Shown in pieces: positions 16,703 to 24,675 of a stretch of DNA of 32,298 bases. A program made the translations under genes and the position numbers. Positions within the stretch are counted from its first letter, which is position 1. Each line of letters begins with the position of its first letter. The notes beneath the pieces were generated by a model, which did no database searches, was not told the DNA's origin, and saw only the letters and a list, made by a program, of their open reading frames with translations. The DNA comes from SIG205 sp045545595. GTDB taxonomy: Bacteria > Bacillota_I > Bacilli_A > RF39 > UBA660. The DNA lies in assembly GCA_045545595.1 (NCBI GenBank), contig JAZQBG010000026.1, forward strand, positions 1 through 32,298, in the 5' to 3' direction.

Positions 16703-17890
16703 TTAAATAAATAATACTTGACCTATACTTAACACATCACTAGTTAGATTATTTAAATTTCTAATATTACTTACAGTAGTATTATATCTTTGTGCGATAG
16801 ACCAAAGAGTATCACCTGCTCTAACTACGTACCTAGTTCCAGTACCAGAAGAACTACTAGGTATTCTTAACACTTGACCTACTGTTATTATATTACTTGT
16901 TAAATTGTTTAATGTTTTTATTTCATCTACTGTTGTTCTAAATTGCTGTGCAATACTCCATAATGAATCACCACTTTTTACTGTATATAAATTTCCTTCT
17001 GAAATTTCACCACTAGGTATTTGAAGTGTTTGACCTATTTGTAAAGCATTACTCGTTAAGTTATTTAATCTTTTAATATCATCAACAGTAGTGTTGTATT
17101 TTTGCGCAATAGACCATAAACTATCTCCTGCTTTTACAACATATCTATTTCCTACACCAGGCACTACCATTCCTGTAGGAATTTCTAATATTTGACCTAT
17201 GCTTAGTGTATTGCTTGTTAGATTATTTAAACTTTTTAATTCATTGACAGTAGTATTAAATCTTTGTGCAATGCTCCATAAAGTATCACCTGCTTTAACT
17301 GTATAAGTATTTCCACTAGTTCCACCCAAGAATGTTTCTACTACAGCATTGACAACTGCATCCGCATATCTTCTGTAATTTGCTTGAACACGCGCAATAT
17401 CTGTAGGATTAGTTACAAATCCATACTCTATTAATACAGGTTGAGTATTACCAGTATTTCTTAAAATAAAATAGTAATCTTTTGTTGGGTCACTAGGAAG
17501 TCTTCTTTGATAATATGTTCTAGTTACTTGACCAGCATTACCTAACTCTTCTAGTATATTTCTAGCTAGTGTACTGTCATTTCTTAATGCATATATTACT
17601 TCCGCACCTTCCGCACTAGTATTACTTGCTGCATTAATATGATTAGATATTACAACAACATTAGGATCATTTCCATAAGCCGCTAAAACTCTATCTACAC
17701 GTTCTGTTGGTGAAATAGTTTCATCTGTAGGTCTAATAAGTGTTGCTGGTATACCTAAAGCTCTAAAACGTTCTAACATATATTGAGATATCGCTAGTGT
17801 TACATCTTTTTCTCTAACACCGTTCGCAACAGCTCCTGGATCACTCCCGCCATGACCAGCATCGATTACAACTCTTAAATTGTTATTCAC
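16703..17890 (-). CDS. N-acetylmuramoyl-L-alanine amidase with four LysM domains
   Basis: A 395-residue cell-wall hydrolase. Residues 1-190 are an Amidase_3 zinc domain: VVIDAGHGGSDPGA with the first zinc His, the Glu of GVREKDVTLA, SNHINA with the second His, and the catalytic Glu of VLIEYGFVTN. Four LysM peptidoglycan-binding modules follow, each of the form YTVKAGDTLWSIAQRFNTTV, separated by short Ser/Gly linkers. There is no signal peptide or membrane anchor, as in mother-cell-lysis amidases of sporulating Bacilli (CwlC type), so a late-sporulation role is plausible. The start is GTG with AGGGGG eight bases upstream. Its first codons and leader are duplicated at 18916-19003. Confidence 0.92.
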   Translation of the reverse strand: MNNNLRVVIDAGHGGSDPGAVANGVREKDVTLAISQYMLERFRALGIPATLIRPTDETISPTERVDRVLAAYGNDPNVVVISNHINAASNTSAEGAEVIYALRNDSTLARNILEELGNAGQVTRTYYQRRLPSDPTKDYYFILRNTGNTQPVLIEYGFVTNPTDIARVQANYRRYADAVVNAVVETFLGGTSGNTYTVKAGDTLWSIAQRFNTTVNELKSLNNLTSNTLSIGQILEIPTGMVVPGVGNRYVVKAGDSLWSIAQKYNTTVDDIKRLNNLTSNALQIGQTLQIPSGEISEGNLYTVKSGDSLWSIAQQFRTTVDEIKTLNNLTSNIITVGQVLRIPSSSSGTGTRYVVRAGDTLWSIAQRYNTTVSNIRNLNNLTSDVLSIGQVLFI

Positions 17891-17940
17891 ATTTATACCC
17901 CCTGAATTATTGTATGTTTAACGACTATATATGTGAAAAA
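17854..17940. repeat. amidase 5' end and leader, copy 1 of a direct repeat
   Basis: The first twelve codons and about 50 bases of leader of the amidase gene. The same sequence with a handful of mismatches recurs at 18916-19003 in the same orientation, 1062 bases away. Confidence 0.85.
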
Positions 17941-18067
17941 AATTTAATTAAGTAAAAGAGAATTCTAGTAAATTAGCATCTCATTTATTTTGATATCTAT
18001 AGATTATCATTTGTTATGCTCTTACATTTAAAACAAAGAACTTAGATGACATTAGTAAAAAATGGCA

Positions 18068-18091
18068 AAAAGTAGCAAATTTGCTACTTTT
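18068..18091 (-). terminator. terminator downstream of dinD
   Basis: A 24-base perfect palindrome, AAAAGTAGCAAATTTGCTAC plus TTTT. It lies 30 bases beyond the dinD stop. Between them the string TTTTACTGCACTTTTA occurs twice. Confidence 0.6.
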
Positions 18092-18121
18092 ACTGCACTT
18101 TTACAGAGTTTTACTGCACTT

Positions 18122-18523
18122 TTAATCCTTGTTTTGTATTATCCATTTAGGTGATTTATCACTACCGATATTTGTTATTTTCCCTTCTTCTCTAAGTTTT
18201 CTTAGTAAATATCTTACTTTATTATCTAATTGTTCAGATGTTAAATTGCTAGATAATTTTGGTTTTATTAAATCATTAATTTCTTTTGTAGCTCCCTTAG
18301 GCATTTTTATCATTTTGCCGACGTCGGCAAAATGATCAGAAACAATATTATCACTAAGTTCACAAGCTAATTTGGCTTTATCTATAACCTTTTTAAAATT
18401 ACCCCATTTTCCATATTCTAAGGCAACCATTAATTCTCTAGCATACCAATATTCATTGCCAAATTCATTAATATGTTTAATACTTTCAAAAGTAGTATTA
18501 TTATACTTTTCAATTTGATTCAT
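18122..18523 (-). CDS. dinD: truncated DinD-like damage-inducible protein with foreign C terminus
   Basis: A 133-residue protein. Residues 1-80 match the N terminus of DinD (BRO-N-like): FESIKHINEFGNEYWYAREL, then LEYGKWGNFKKVIDKAKLAC, then SDHFADVGKMI and PKGATKEIND. Full DinD proteins are about 270 residues, continuing into a conserved core after this point. Here the sequence switches to LTSEQLDNKVRYLLRKLREE with GKITNIGSDKSPKWII, which resembles a winged-helix C-terminal segment from another protein. A deletion fusion is likely. E. coli DinD is SOS-induced and inhibits RecA strand exchange; an SOS-like box lies in the promoter here. The start is 18523, where GAGG lies six bases upstream. 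Confidence 0.7.
   Translation of the reverse strand: MNQIEKYNNTTFESIKHINEFGNEYWYARELMVALEYGKWGNFKKVIDKAKLACELSDNIVSDHFADVGKMIKMPKGATKEINDLIKPKLSSNLTSEQLDNKVRYLLRKLREEGKITNIGSDKSPKWIIQNKD
18309..18336. repeat. 28-bp perfect palindrome inside dinD
   Basis: The centre is TTTTGCCGACGTCGGCAAAA, extended by ATCA and TGAT to 28 bases without a mismatch. It encodes DHFADVGKMI and is far more GC-rich than its surroundings. Confidence 0.9.
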
Positions 18524-18550
18524 TCTTAACCTCATGACTTTTGTATATTT

Positions 18551-18579
18551 ATTATGCCGAACAAACGTACTATTGTCAA
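18551..18579 (-). promoter_or_regulatory. dinD promoter with SOS-like box
   Basis: Minus-strand TTGACA (18574-18579), 17-base spacer and CATAAT (18551-18556). The plus strand in the spacer reads CGAAC-AAAC-GTACT (18558-18571), nearly identical to the box at 13526-13539 and at the same place in the promoter. That the downstream gene is a dinD homologue supports LexA control. Confidence 0.65.
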
Positions 18580-18638
18580 TGTGTTTTTTCGATTTCAGAA
18601 AAAAAATCTTATAAACGAAAAAGTAAAATATACCGTTT

Positions 18639-18708
18639 TGTCAACGTTTATATTAGGTTCTAATTTGTAGTTAAGCATACACAAAAGAATTGGTGGTTAG
18701 TTATGTTT
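18639..18708. repeat. 70-bp direct repeat, copy A
   Basis: From TGTCAACGTTTATATTAGG to TTATGTTT it matches 19714-19783 with about six mismatches and no gap. The repeat ends in GGTGGTTA-TTATG, a ribosome-binding-site-like stretch opening only a 14-codon frame here. The following AAAAAAGATATCTTA resembles the remains of the terminator that follows copy B. Confidence 0.85.
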
Positions 18709-18756
18709 GAATTATATAAAATAACAACGCGAAAAAAGATATCTTAATCAAAAAAA

Positions 18757-18863
18757 GAGTTCTATAATAAATAGTGTTGGTGGGGTTCATATCATTTTGA
18801 CTCTCTTCTAAAGTTCATTTATGATTAGTTTTGGGCCACATCAACACTACTTGACAAAGACCC
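18757..18863. mobile_element. ISL3-type miniature element or deletion remnant, about 107 bp
   Basis: Imperfect inverted ends, plus-strand GAGTTCTATAATAAATAGTG (18757) and minus-strand GGGTCTTTGTCAAGTAGTGT (18863), both continuing into TGTTGrTGkGG. These resemble ISL3-family termini (IS1167 group). The interior holds only the short terminal non-coding parts, with no transposase. No 8-bp target duplication is visible. It sits where the terminator behind copy A breaks off. Confidence 0.5.
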
Positions 18864-18915
18864 GTTCAATATGTAATTCCTTATTTTATTCACATTGTTT
18901 AGAAGTATCTTAGCT

Positions 18916-18952
18916 GACCAGCATCGATTACAACTCTTAAATTGTTATTCAC
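18916..18952 (-). pseudogene. amidase gene 5' fragment
   Basis: GTG AAT AAC AAT reads MNNNLRVVIDAG exactly as the intact amidase at 17890, then diverges at the catalytic GHGG motif and stops a few codons later. With its duplicated leader (to 19003) it is a broken paralogue or the left flank of a duplicated segment. Confidence 0.8.
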
Positions 18953-19003
18953 ATTTATACCCACTGAATTATTGTATGTATAACAGATATATATGTGAAA
19001 AAA
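18916..19003. repeat. amidase 5' end and leader, copy 2
   Basis: Direct repeat partner of 17854-17940, with a few mismatches in the leader (for example ACCCCC to ACCCAC). Confidence 0.85.
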
Positions 19004-19024
19004 CAACAATATTTTATTTGTTGT
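19003..19024 (-). terminator. weak terminator of the UDG-family gene
   Basis: ACAACAA (19003-19009) pairs with TTGTTGT (19018-19024). It overlaps the stop codon at 19014. Confidence 0.45.
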
Positions 19025-19610
19025 AATTTATATCTAAAACTTCATATATTTTATTTCTTACCTCATTAATCCTTATATTCATAAACTCAGGGTGATCTTT
19101 AAACCATTTGATATTTAGTGGGGATGGATGTGGAAGAACTATTGCTAGTTTTCCATTTATGTAATTATCTTTAAATATCAATTCATTAAAATTATCATTA
19201 GGAAAAAACACTTTAGCCGCTTTAGATCCAATTATTATATATAATTTATTATTGATGTATTCTAATTCTTTTTTTATCCATGTTTCATAACAAATTTTAG
19301 GAGGCACTCTATCATTCCCTTTTTTATCTTTACCCGGATAACAGTGTGCTAAAGCAGCAATATAAAAGTTGTTTGGATTATAAAATGTTTCATCATCTAT
19401 TTTATACCACTCATATTTTAGTCTTTTTCCACTTTGATCTGTGAATGGTTTTAATGTTTCATGAACCGTCGCAGAAGGAGCTTGACTAATTTGAACGATT
19501 TTAGAATTAATATTTCCTAAAAATATTGGACGAGGATCAAAACCGAACTTTTCTTTGCATATATTACACTTTTTTAAATTAGATAATAGTTCATCAAAAT
19601 TCTCAAACAT
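19014..19610 (-). CDS. uracil-DNA glycosylase superfamily protein
   Basis: A 198-residue protein of the UDG superfamily but not the Ung family. Motif A is represented by IVQISQAPSATVHETLKPFT and motif B by LPHPSPLN. CNICKEKFGFDPRPI near the N terminus and AHCYPGKD could provide cysteines for a family 4/5-like iron-sulfur site, but a complete four-Cys set is not obvious. The polar catalytic residue of motif A is replaced by Ser/Gln, so substrate and even activity are uncertain. The ATG follows GGAGGTG. The gene sits between a duplicated amidase fragment and copy B of a 70-bp repeat, so it looks like acquired cargo. Confidence 0.78.
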   Translation of the reverse strand: MFENFDELLSNLKKCNICKEKFGFDPRPIFLGNINSKIVQISQAPSATVHETLKPFTDQSGKRLKYEWYKIDDETFYNPNNFYIAALAHCYPGKDKKGNDRVPPKICYETWIKKELEYINNKLYIIIGSKAAKVFFPNDNFNELIFKDNYINGKLAIVLPHPSPLNIKWFKDHPEFMNIRINEVRNKIYEVLDINYNK

Positions 19611-19713
19611 AAATACACCTCCACATATATAACCAATTATATTATAAAAAATACACTACAAACAAGATTTCTCCCAATAAATTTTAATAATTGAATACAA
19701 ACACACTATTTTT

Positions 19714-19783
19714 TGTCAATATTTATATTAGGTTCTAATTTGTAGTTAAGCATATACAAAAGAAATGGTGGTTAATTATGTTT
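19714..19783. repeat. 70-bp direct repeat, copy B
   Basis: Matches 18639-18708. On the minus strand its end supplies TTGACA, followed 16 bases later by TATTCA, a possible promoter for the UDG-family gene. Confidence 0.85.
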
Positions 19784-19846
19784 ACATTTTGCAAATTTTT
19801 TGAATGTTGTATTTGGCAATGTTTAAGTTATTTAATTTAATACAGA

Positions 19847-19880
19847 AAAAAGATACTTTATTTCAAAAAAGTATCTTTTT
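19847..19880 (-). terminator. terminator of the near-origin operon
   Basis: AAAAAGATACTTT (19847-19859) pairs with AAAGTATCTTTTT (19868-19880). It begins right after the endA-like stop codon. Confidence 0.85.
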
Positions 19881-19883
19881 ATA

Positions 19884-20606
19884 TTATTCAGCTAATTTAC
19901 TATCTCCACTAGAATAATCAATTTCAATTCCATCTTGTACATTATAAACAAACACATTAAATTTAATTCCTTCACCATTATCTTCAACCGATAAAGCTTC
20001 CATTTGAACACCAGTAGCAAGTAAATTATTGCCTTCAAAAATAGGTGTTACTCTATAAAGAACATGATTATTAGTTTCTTTAATGTATTCTGTAACCTCA
20101 TTTTCAAATTCTAACATACCTTCGGTATTCATTTGTCTAGTACAAGTAATTAAATTTTTTTCATTTGCATTTTCACCAGTTAATTGATATCCAATTAAAT
20201 GACATCTATTATATAAATACTTACCATCAACAATATCATATTTAACAGTGTGCCATCCACTAGGTTTAACCATACCAATACTACTACGTTCTTCAGTAGG
20301 CATGATGTCAATACCTATATTAGCTAGTGCCACTCCACTTCTATCTAAATAATCTAATTTACTGTATTTTTCAAATGATTTATTTTTTAAATCTTTTTCA
20401 TCAAAATCAGGTTCATTATTATTTATAAATACATATGGTTCTCCAGTGTATTCAGGAATTTCATCCAAGTTATAAGATTTAATTTCAATTAAACCTTGAG
20501 AAACCGCAAATTTAATAATATCATTTTTATAATAAATGCATAATCCAATAATAGAAATTATAACTACAATTATCTTTTTTAATATCTTTTTACCCTTTTT
20601 AGACAT
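19884..20606 (-). CDS. DNA/RNA non-specific endonuclease, EndA-like
   Basis: A 240-residue membrane-anchored nuclease. The N terminus MSKKGKKILKKIIVVIISII is a basic signal-anchor. The beta-beta-alpha metal core contains GWHTVKYD and YNRCHLIGYQLTG, corresponding to the DRGHL motif of EndA/NucA with the general-base His, followed by NEKNLITCTRQMN with the metal-binding Asn. Such nucleases act outside the membrane on DNA, in DNA uptake in competent streptococci or in nutrient scavenging. It is the last gene of the leftward near-origin operon. The ATG at 20606 has GGAG nine bases upstream. The longer TTG start would overlap that site. Confidence 0.9.
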   Translation of the reverse strand: MSKKGKKILKKIIVVIISIIGLCIYYKNDIIKFAVSQGLIEIKSYNLDEIPEYTGEPYVFINNNEPDFDEKDLKNKSFEKYSKLDYLDRSGVALANIGIDIMPTEERSSIGMVKPSGWHTVKYDIVDGKYLYNRCHLIGYQLTGENANEKNLITCTRQMNTEGMLEFENEVTEYIKETNNHVLYRVTPIFEGNNLLATGVQMEALSVEDNGEGIKFNVFVYNVQDGIEIDYSSGDSKLAE

Positions 20607-20627
20607 CAACTTCAACTCCAGTAATAT

Positions 20628-21086
20628 TTATTTATGATAGCTTTCATTATTTAATATTTTGAAAGCTCTATATATTTGTTCTAATAAAAGTATTCTAAAC
20701 AATTGGTGTGGAAAAGTCATTTTAGAAAATGATAATCTAAAATCACACATATTTTTAATCTCATCATCTATTCCACAAGATCCTCCAATTATAAATGTAA
20801 TATTACTATTATAATTAGTAAAAATATTATTTATTTTATCTGATAATTCAACACTAGATAATTCTTTACCATCAATATCTAATGCAATATTATAATCACT
20901 TTTATTGATTACCTTTAACAACTTTTCTTTTTCCTTAGCTAAGACGATTTTTTCATTATCAGTAGCCTCATCACTAACTTCTATAATTTCTAGTTTTGAA
21001 TATTTACTTATTCTTTTTTTATATTCATTTAAAGCATCAATAAAGTACTTTTCTTTTATCTTTCCAACACAAATAATCTTTATCAT
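20628..21086 (-). CDS. rlmH: 23S rRNA (pseudouridine1915-N3)-methyltransferase
   Basis: A 152-residue SPOUT methyltransferase of standard length. It has the start IKIICVGKIKEKYFIDALNE, the knot region ITFIIGGSCGIDDEIK, the SFSKMTFPHQLFRILLLEQI block with YRAFKI, and the C-terminal YHK that reaches the substrate. It methylates m3Psi1915 in helix 69 of 70S ribosomes. It starts just after walJ in the same operon, as in Bacillus. Confidence 0.98.
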   Translation of the reverse strand: MIKIICVGKIKEKYFIDALNEYKKRISKYSKLEIIEVSDEATDNEKIVLAKEKEKLLKVINKSDYNIALDIDGKELSSVELSDKINNIFTNYNSNITFIIGGSCGIDDEIKNMCDFRLSFSKMTFPHQLFRILLLEQIYRAFKILNNESYHK

Positions 21087-21088
21087 AA

Positions 21089-21844
21089 TTATACCTCAAT
21101 ATAAATACTTTCCTTTTGTCTAGCAACTTCTATATTATCTATTACTTTATTTTCTTTATTTAAAGCTCTATGTAAACTCTCTAAAGCCTTTTCTTCAGTA
21201 TTATTTTCTTCAGATAGATGGGCTAGTACAATATGAGAAGTATTATTTCCAACTAACTTAGATAAATAATATGCACTATCCCTATTAGATAAATGGCCCT
21301 TATCACTTAATATTCTATTTTTTATATAATGCGGATATTTACCATTCATAAGCATTTCTATATCATGATTACTTTCGAATATATAAATATCTTTATTATA
21401 AATTTGTCTAAAATATTTCTTATTTATATAACCAGTATCTGTAATGTATACAACATCTTTTTCTGCTTTTACTACAAATCCATTAGAGTCATTAGTATCA
21501 TGACTAGTTTTTATAATATCAATTTCTATATCTTTAATGTTTAATTTATCTTCGGTAACGAATTCATGATTACTAAAATTTATTTCTAATTCATCATACA
21601 TGATTTCCGTTAAATAAATTGGTACGTTGTATCTTTTAACAAAGGTCTTAAGCCCTCCAATATGGTCAACATGAGTATGTGTAATTAAAACTGCATCTAA
21701 ATTTCCACTTGTTACTCCTATTTCATTAAGTTTCTTTTCTAAAGAAGAAGAGGAAATCCCCATATCGATTAATATCTTGGTGTTTTTATATTCGATATAT
21801 GTAGAATTCCCCTTTGATCCGCTTGCTAAAACTATAACTTTCAT
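21089..21844 (-). CDS. walJ: WalJ/YycJ-type metallo-beta-lactamase-fold hydrolase
   Basis: A 251-residue MBL-fold protein. It has LASGSKGNSTYIEYKNTKIL, the metal motif THTHVDHIGGL, TSHDTNDSNGFVV, DTGY, then ESNHDIEMLMNG and the late LAHLSEENN. These match the YycJ/WalJ group of putative 5'-3' exonucleases linked to mismatch repair and to the WalRK locus in Bacilli. No walRK genes are present here. It starts one base after the M23 gene stop, so it is coupled. Confidence 0.95.
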   Translation of the reverse strand: MKVIVLASGSKGNSTYIEYKNTKILIDMGISSSSLEKKLNEIGVTSGNLDAVLITHTHVDHIGGLKTFVKRYNVPIYLTEIMYDELEINFSNHEFVTEDKLNIKDIEIDIIKTSHDTNDSNGFVVKAEKDVVYITDTGYINKKYFRQIYNKDIYIFESNHDIEMLMNGKYPHYIKNRILSDKGHLSNRDSAYYLSKLVGNNTSHIVLAHLSEENNTEEKALESLHRALNKENKVIDNIEVARQKESIYIEV

Positions 21845-21845
21845 T

Positions 21846-23303
21846 TTAATATTTTAAGAATGGTTGTGGATCTAATACAGTTCCGCCTTGGTAAGGATAT
21901 CCACCTCTCCAGATAGACCAGTGTAAGTGTGTACCAGTTGAACGTCCTGTATTACCCATACCACCAATTGTTTGACCACGAGCTACAACTTGACCTTTTT
22001 GTACTTTTATTGAAGATAAATGCATGTATACAGTATAGTAACCATTATTGTGATTTATATATATATAGTTCCCCATTGAAGAATGGTAATAACCAACTTC
22101 TGCTACTGTACCATTGTTTGACGCATATATTGGTGAGCCTTCACCTGTACCAGAAATATCAACACCGTCATGTCTTCTACCCCAACGCCAACCATATCTA
22201 CTAGAAATTGTATAACCTTGAATTGTTGGCCAGTACCATGATGATGTATCCCCTACAGATGGAATTACTTTTCCACCTTTAACTAGAATTGCATTTATAA
22301 CAGGTTTTAATTCAAGTGTATTTGTTGTAACAACTGTTATTATTTCACCATTTACATATTTTATTTTTTTTGTAATTCTATCTAGTCCGTTTTCACCTGA
22401 TTGTTTAGTATATTCTTGACCTACTAATAAATCATTATCATATTCTATTTGAGTTGAATAATTTTTAGGAGTGTCTTCAACAACGTGCTTTTCTACTACT
22501 ACACTAAATAATGGATCAATAAGTCCAATATTTACCACTTGTCCTTGGAATAATAAATTGTTTTCACTAGTAAATTCTGGATTAGCAATTAAAAATTCTT
22601 CTGGACTAAGTTTATTAGCGTCAGCTACTGATTTAATTGTATCCCCTGCTTTAACTGTGTAAGTGGCTTGTTTTTCAGTAGTACCAAACAATAAGTATTT
22701 TGTTAATTCATCTTCCTTTAGAAAAATTTCTTCATCTACAGATATATAATCTTCTTTTATAGTAATGTCTTCTTCCAAATCAACATTTTCAATAATTGAA
22801 CCAGTCTCTTTAATTTCCACTTGTTCATTATCAAGATATAACTGATATTGTTCTTTATCAACAAATGTTAACATAGCTTTTTCTAAAGCATTTATAAATA
22901 CATCTTTATCTAACACATAGATAGTTTTTGTTTCTTCTTCAGATTTAATTTTAACTGTATATCCTTTTAATGTAAAAGGTTTTTCATCATGTATTTTGTT
23001 GTATACAGTTCTAACATTATCTATTTTATTACTATATGTTTTATATTCTCTAATATCTAATCCCTTAGGAGCATATACATTATCAACATCGAATTTATTT
23101 TTTAGAATAGATTGTTGTTTATCGATATAACTTTCCAATTCTTCTTTAGATGAAATTACTCCAATTTCTTCTCCATCTAAATATACTTGGTATACATCTT
23201 GTATAACTTCAGATTTTTTAGATGTGAATCCAGATACAAAAAGTATACTTATCACTAGTATCAAAACAACAATTATTGACATCCCCTTTATTATCTTACT
23301 CAT
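21846..23303 (-). CDS. M23 peptidase with LysM and G5 domains
   Basis: A 485-residue secreted wall endopeptidase. An N-terminal signal-anchor (IIKGMSIIVVLILVISILFV) is followed by a helical region, a LysM module (TYTVKAGDTIKSVADANKLS, about 218-262), a G5 domain (TKKIKYVNGEIITVVTTNTL), and the C-terminal LytM domain. That domain has SSRYGWRWGRRHDGVDISG (zinc His and Asp), YMHLSSIKVQKGQVV and the catalytic HLHWSIW. All metal ligands are present, so it should be active on peptide cross-bridges. Similar LysM-G5-M23 proteins sit beside dnaB in several Firmicutes. It overlaps dnaB by eight bases. Confidence 0.94.
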   Translation of the reverse strand: MSKIIKGMSIIVVLILVISILFVSGFTSKKSEVIQDVYQVYLDGEEIGVISSKEELESYIDKQQSILKNKFDVDNVYAPKGLDIREYKTYSNKIDNVRTVYNKIHDEKPFTLKGYTVKIKSEEETKTIYVLDKDVFINALEKAMLTFVDKEQYQLYLDNEQVEIKETGSIIENVDLEEDITIKEDYISVDEEIFLKEDELTKYLLFGTTEKQATYTVKAGDTIKSVADANKLSPEEFLIANPEFTSENNLLFQGQVVNIGLIDPLFSVVVEKHVVEDTPKNYSTQIEYDNDLLVGQEYTKQSGENGLDRITKKIKYVNGEIITVVTTNTLELKPVINAILVKGGKVIPSVGDTSSWYWPTIQGYTISSRYGWRWGRRHDGVDISGTGEGSPIYASNNGTVAEVGYYHSSMGNYIYINHNNGYYTVYMHLSSIKVQKGQVVARGQTIGGMGNTGRSTGTHLHWSIWRGGYPYQGGTVLDPQPFLKY

Positions 23304-24654
23304 TTATATCCTCCTCATTTATCTTCTTTTCATAGTTAGTAAATGTAGATACATTACGTTTAAATAATAATTCAATTGTATCAGTTGCACCATTACGGTG
23401 TTTTGCGATGATAAGTTCACTTAGACTTATATCAGGATGTATTGCCGCACTTTTATTATAGTAGTCATCTCTATATAAGAACCCTACTATATCGGCATCT
23501 TGTTCTATTGATCCAGATTCTCTTAGGTCACTCATGATAGGTCTTTTGTCATCACGAATTTCAACTGCACGAGATAATTGCGCTAATGCGATAACTGGAA
23601 CATCTAATTCTAGTGCCATAGTTTTTAAAAGTCTTGAAATTTCACTAACTTCTTGTTGTCTATTTCCAGCATATCTAGCAGAACCTGTTAATAGCTGTAA
23701 GTAGTCTATGATAACTATTCCAAGTCCATCTTCAGATGAAGCTAATCTCCTACATTTAGCACGTATTTCACTTGCAGTAAGTCCCGGTGTATCATCTATA
23801 TACATCTTAGCATCTGCTAAAGCACTAACTGCTTCATTAACTCCATCCCAGTCTTTGCTTTCTAAACTACCACTACGTATTTTACTACCTTCTATTTGTC
23901 CTAGAGAGGAAATCATACGCATCGCAAGTTGTTCAGCACTCATTTCTAGGTTGAATAACGCAACAGTTTTACCTGAGTTTATCGCAATATTTGTAGCAAG
24001 ATTTAAAGCAAATGCAGTTTTACCCATCGCAGGACGAGCCGCAATTACTATAAATTCACTACCATGTAGTCCTGAAGTTAAGTTATCCAAGTCAGTAAAC
24101 CCTGTTGATATACCAGTAATATTACCTTCTTGAGCAGCTAATGCTTCAAGCATTGATTGGGCATTAGAAACTACTTGTTGAATACTTTTAAATTCTCCAC
24201 CTTTTCTGTTTTTAATAACAGATAAGATTTGTTTTTCAGCATTGTCTAATATTTCATTAGTAGAATCCTTAGCATCATAACTAGATGTAGTAATCTCTGT
24301 TGACACATCTATTAATCTTCTAAGTATTGCTTTATCTCTTACTATTTCAATGTAGTAGTCAACATTAGCAGCAGATGGAACTGAGTTTACAACTTCTGTT
24401 ATATATTCAACCCCACCTATTTTATCTAAATATTTTTTACTATTTAATGATTCAACTACAGTTGTAATATCTATAGGTTTTTTATCATCTGCAAGTTCTT
24501 TTATTACTTCAAATATTTTAGCATGACTATCTAAATAAAATAGTTCTGGGTATAATTCTTCTGTTGCTCTATTAATTGCATATTTAGATAGAAACATCGC
24601 TCCTATTACAGACTGTTCTGCTTCTATATTATGTGGTAATACTCTTTCTTGCAT
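23296..24654 (-). CDS. dnaB: replicative DNA helicase DnaB
   Basis: A 452-residue hexameric 5'-3' helicase (called dnaC in B. subtilis). The N-terminal domain begins RVLPHNIEAEQSVIGAMFLS. The RecA-like core has the Walker A IAARPAMGKTAFALN, DnaB motif LFNLEMSAEQLAMRM, Walker B VIIDYLQLL, and RDDKRPIMSDLRESGSIEQD with the arginine finger. The start at 24654 follows AGGTG at six bases; an upstream in-frame GTG lies within that site. It follows rplI as in Bacilli. Confidence 0.98.
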   Translation of the reverse strand: MQERVLPHNIEAEQSVIGAMFLSKYAINRATEELYPELFYLDSHAKIFEVIKELADDKKPIDITTVVESLNSKKYLDKIGGVEYITEVVNSVPSAANVDYYIEIVRDKAILRRLIDVSTEITTSSYDAKDSTNEILDNAEKQILSVIKNRKGGEFKSIQQVVSNAQSMLEALAAQEGNITGISTGFTDLDNLTSGLHGSEFIVIAARPAMGKTAFALNLATNIAINSGKTVALFNLEMSAEQLAMRMISSLGQIEGSKIRSGSLESKDWDGVNEAVSALADAKMYIDDTPGLTASEIRAKCRRLASSEDGLGIVIIDYLQLLTGSARYAGNRQQEVSEISRLLKTMALELDVPVIALAQLSRAVEIRDDKRPIMSDLRESGSIEQDADIVGFLYRDDYYNKSAAIHPDISLSELIIAKHRNGATDTIELLFKRNVSTFTNYEKKINEEDINE

Positions 24655-24675
24655 AATAAACACCTACTTCTATTG

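Noticed and set aside
18709..18915. Peptide gene behind the GGTGG-ATG of the 70-bp repeats
   Set aside because: Copies A and B open only 14 and 20 codons of unrelated sequence, so the conserved part is the DNA, not a protein.
23708..24133. 141-codon plus-strand frame inside dnaB
   Set aside because: Exact antisense of well-conserved DnaB motifs, low-complexity composition and no start signal.
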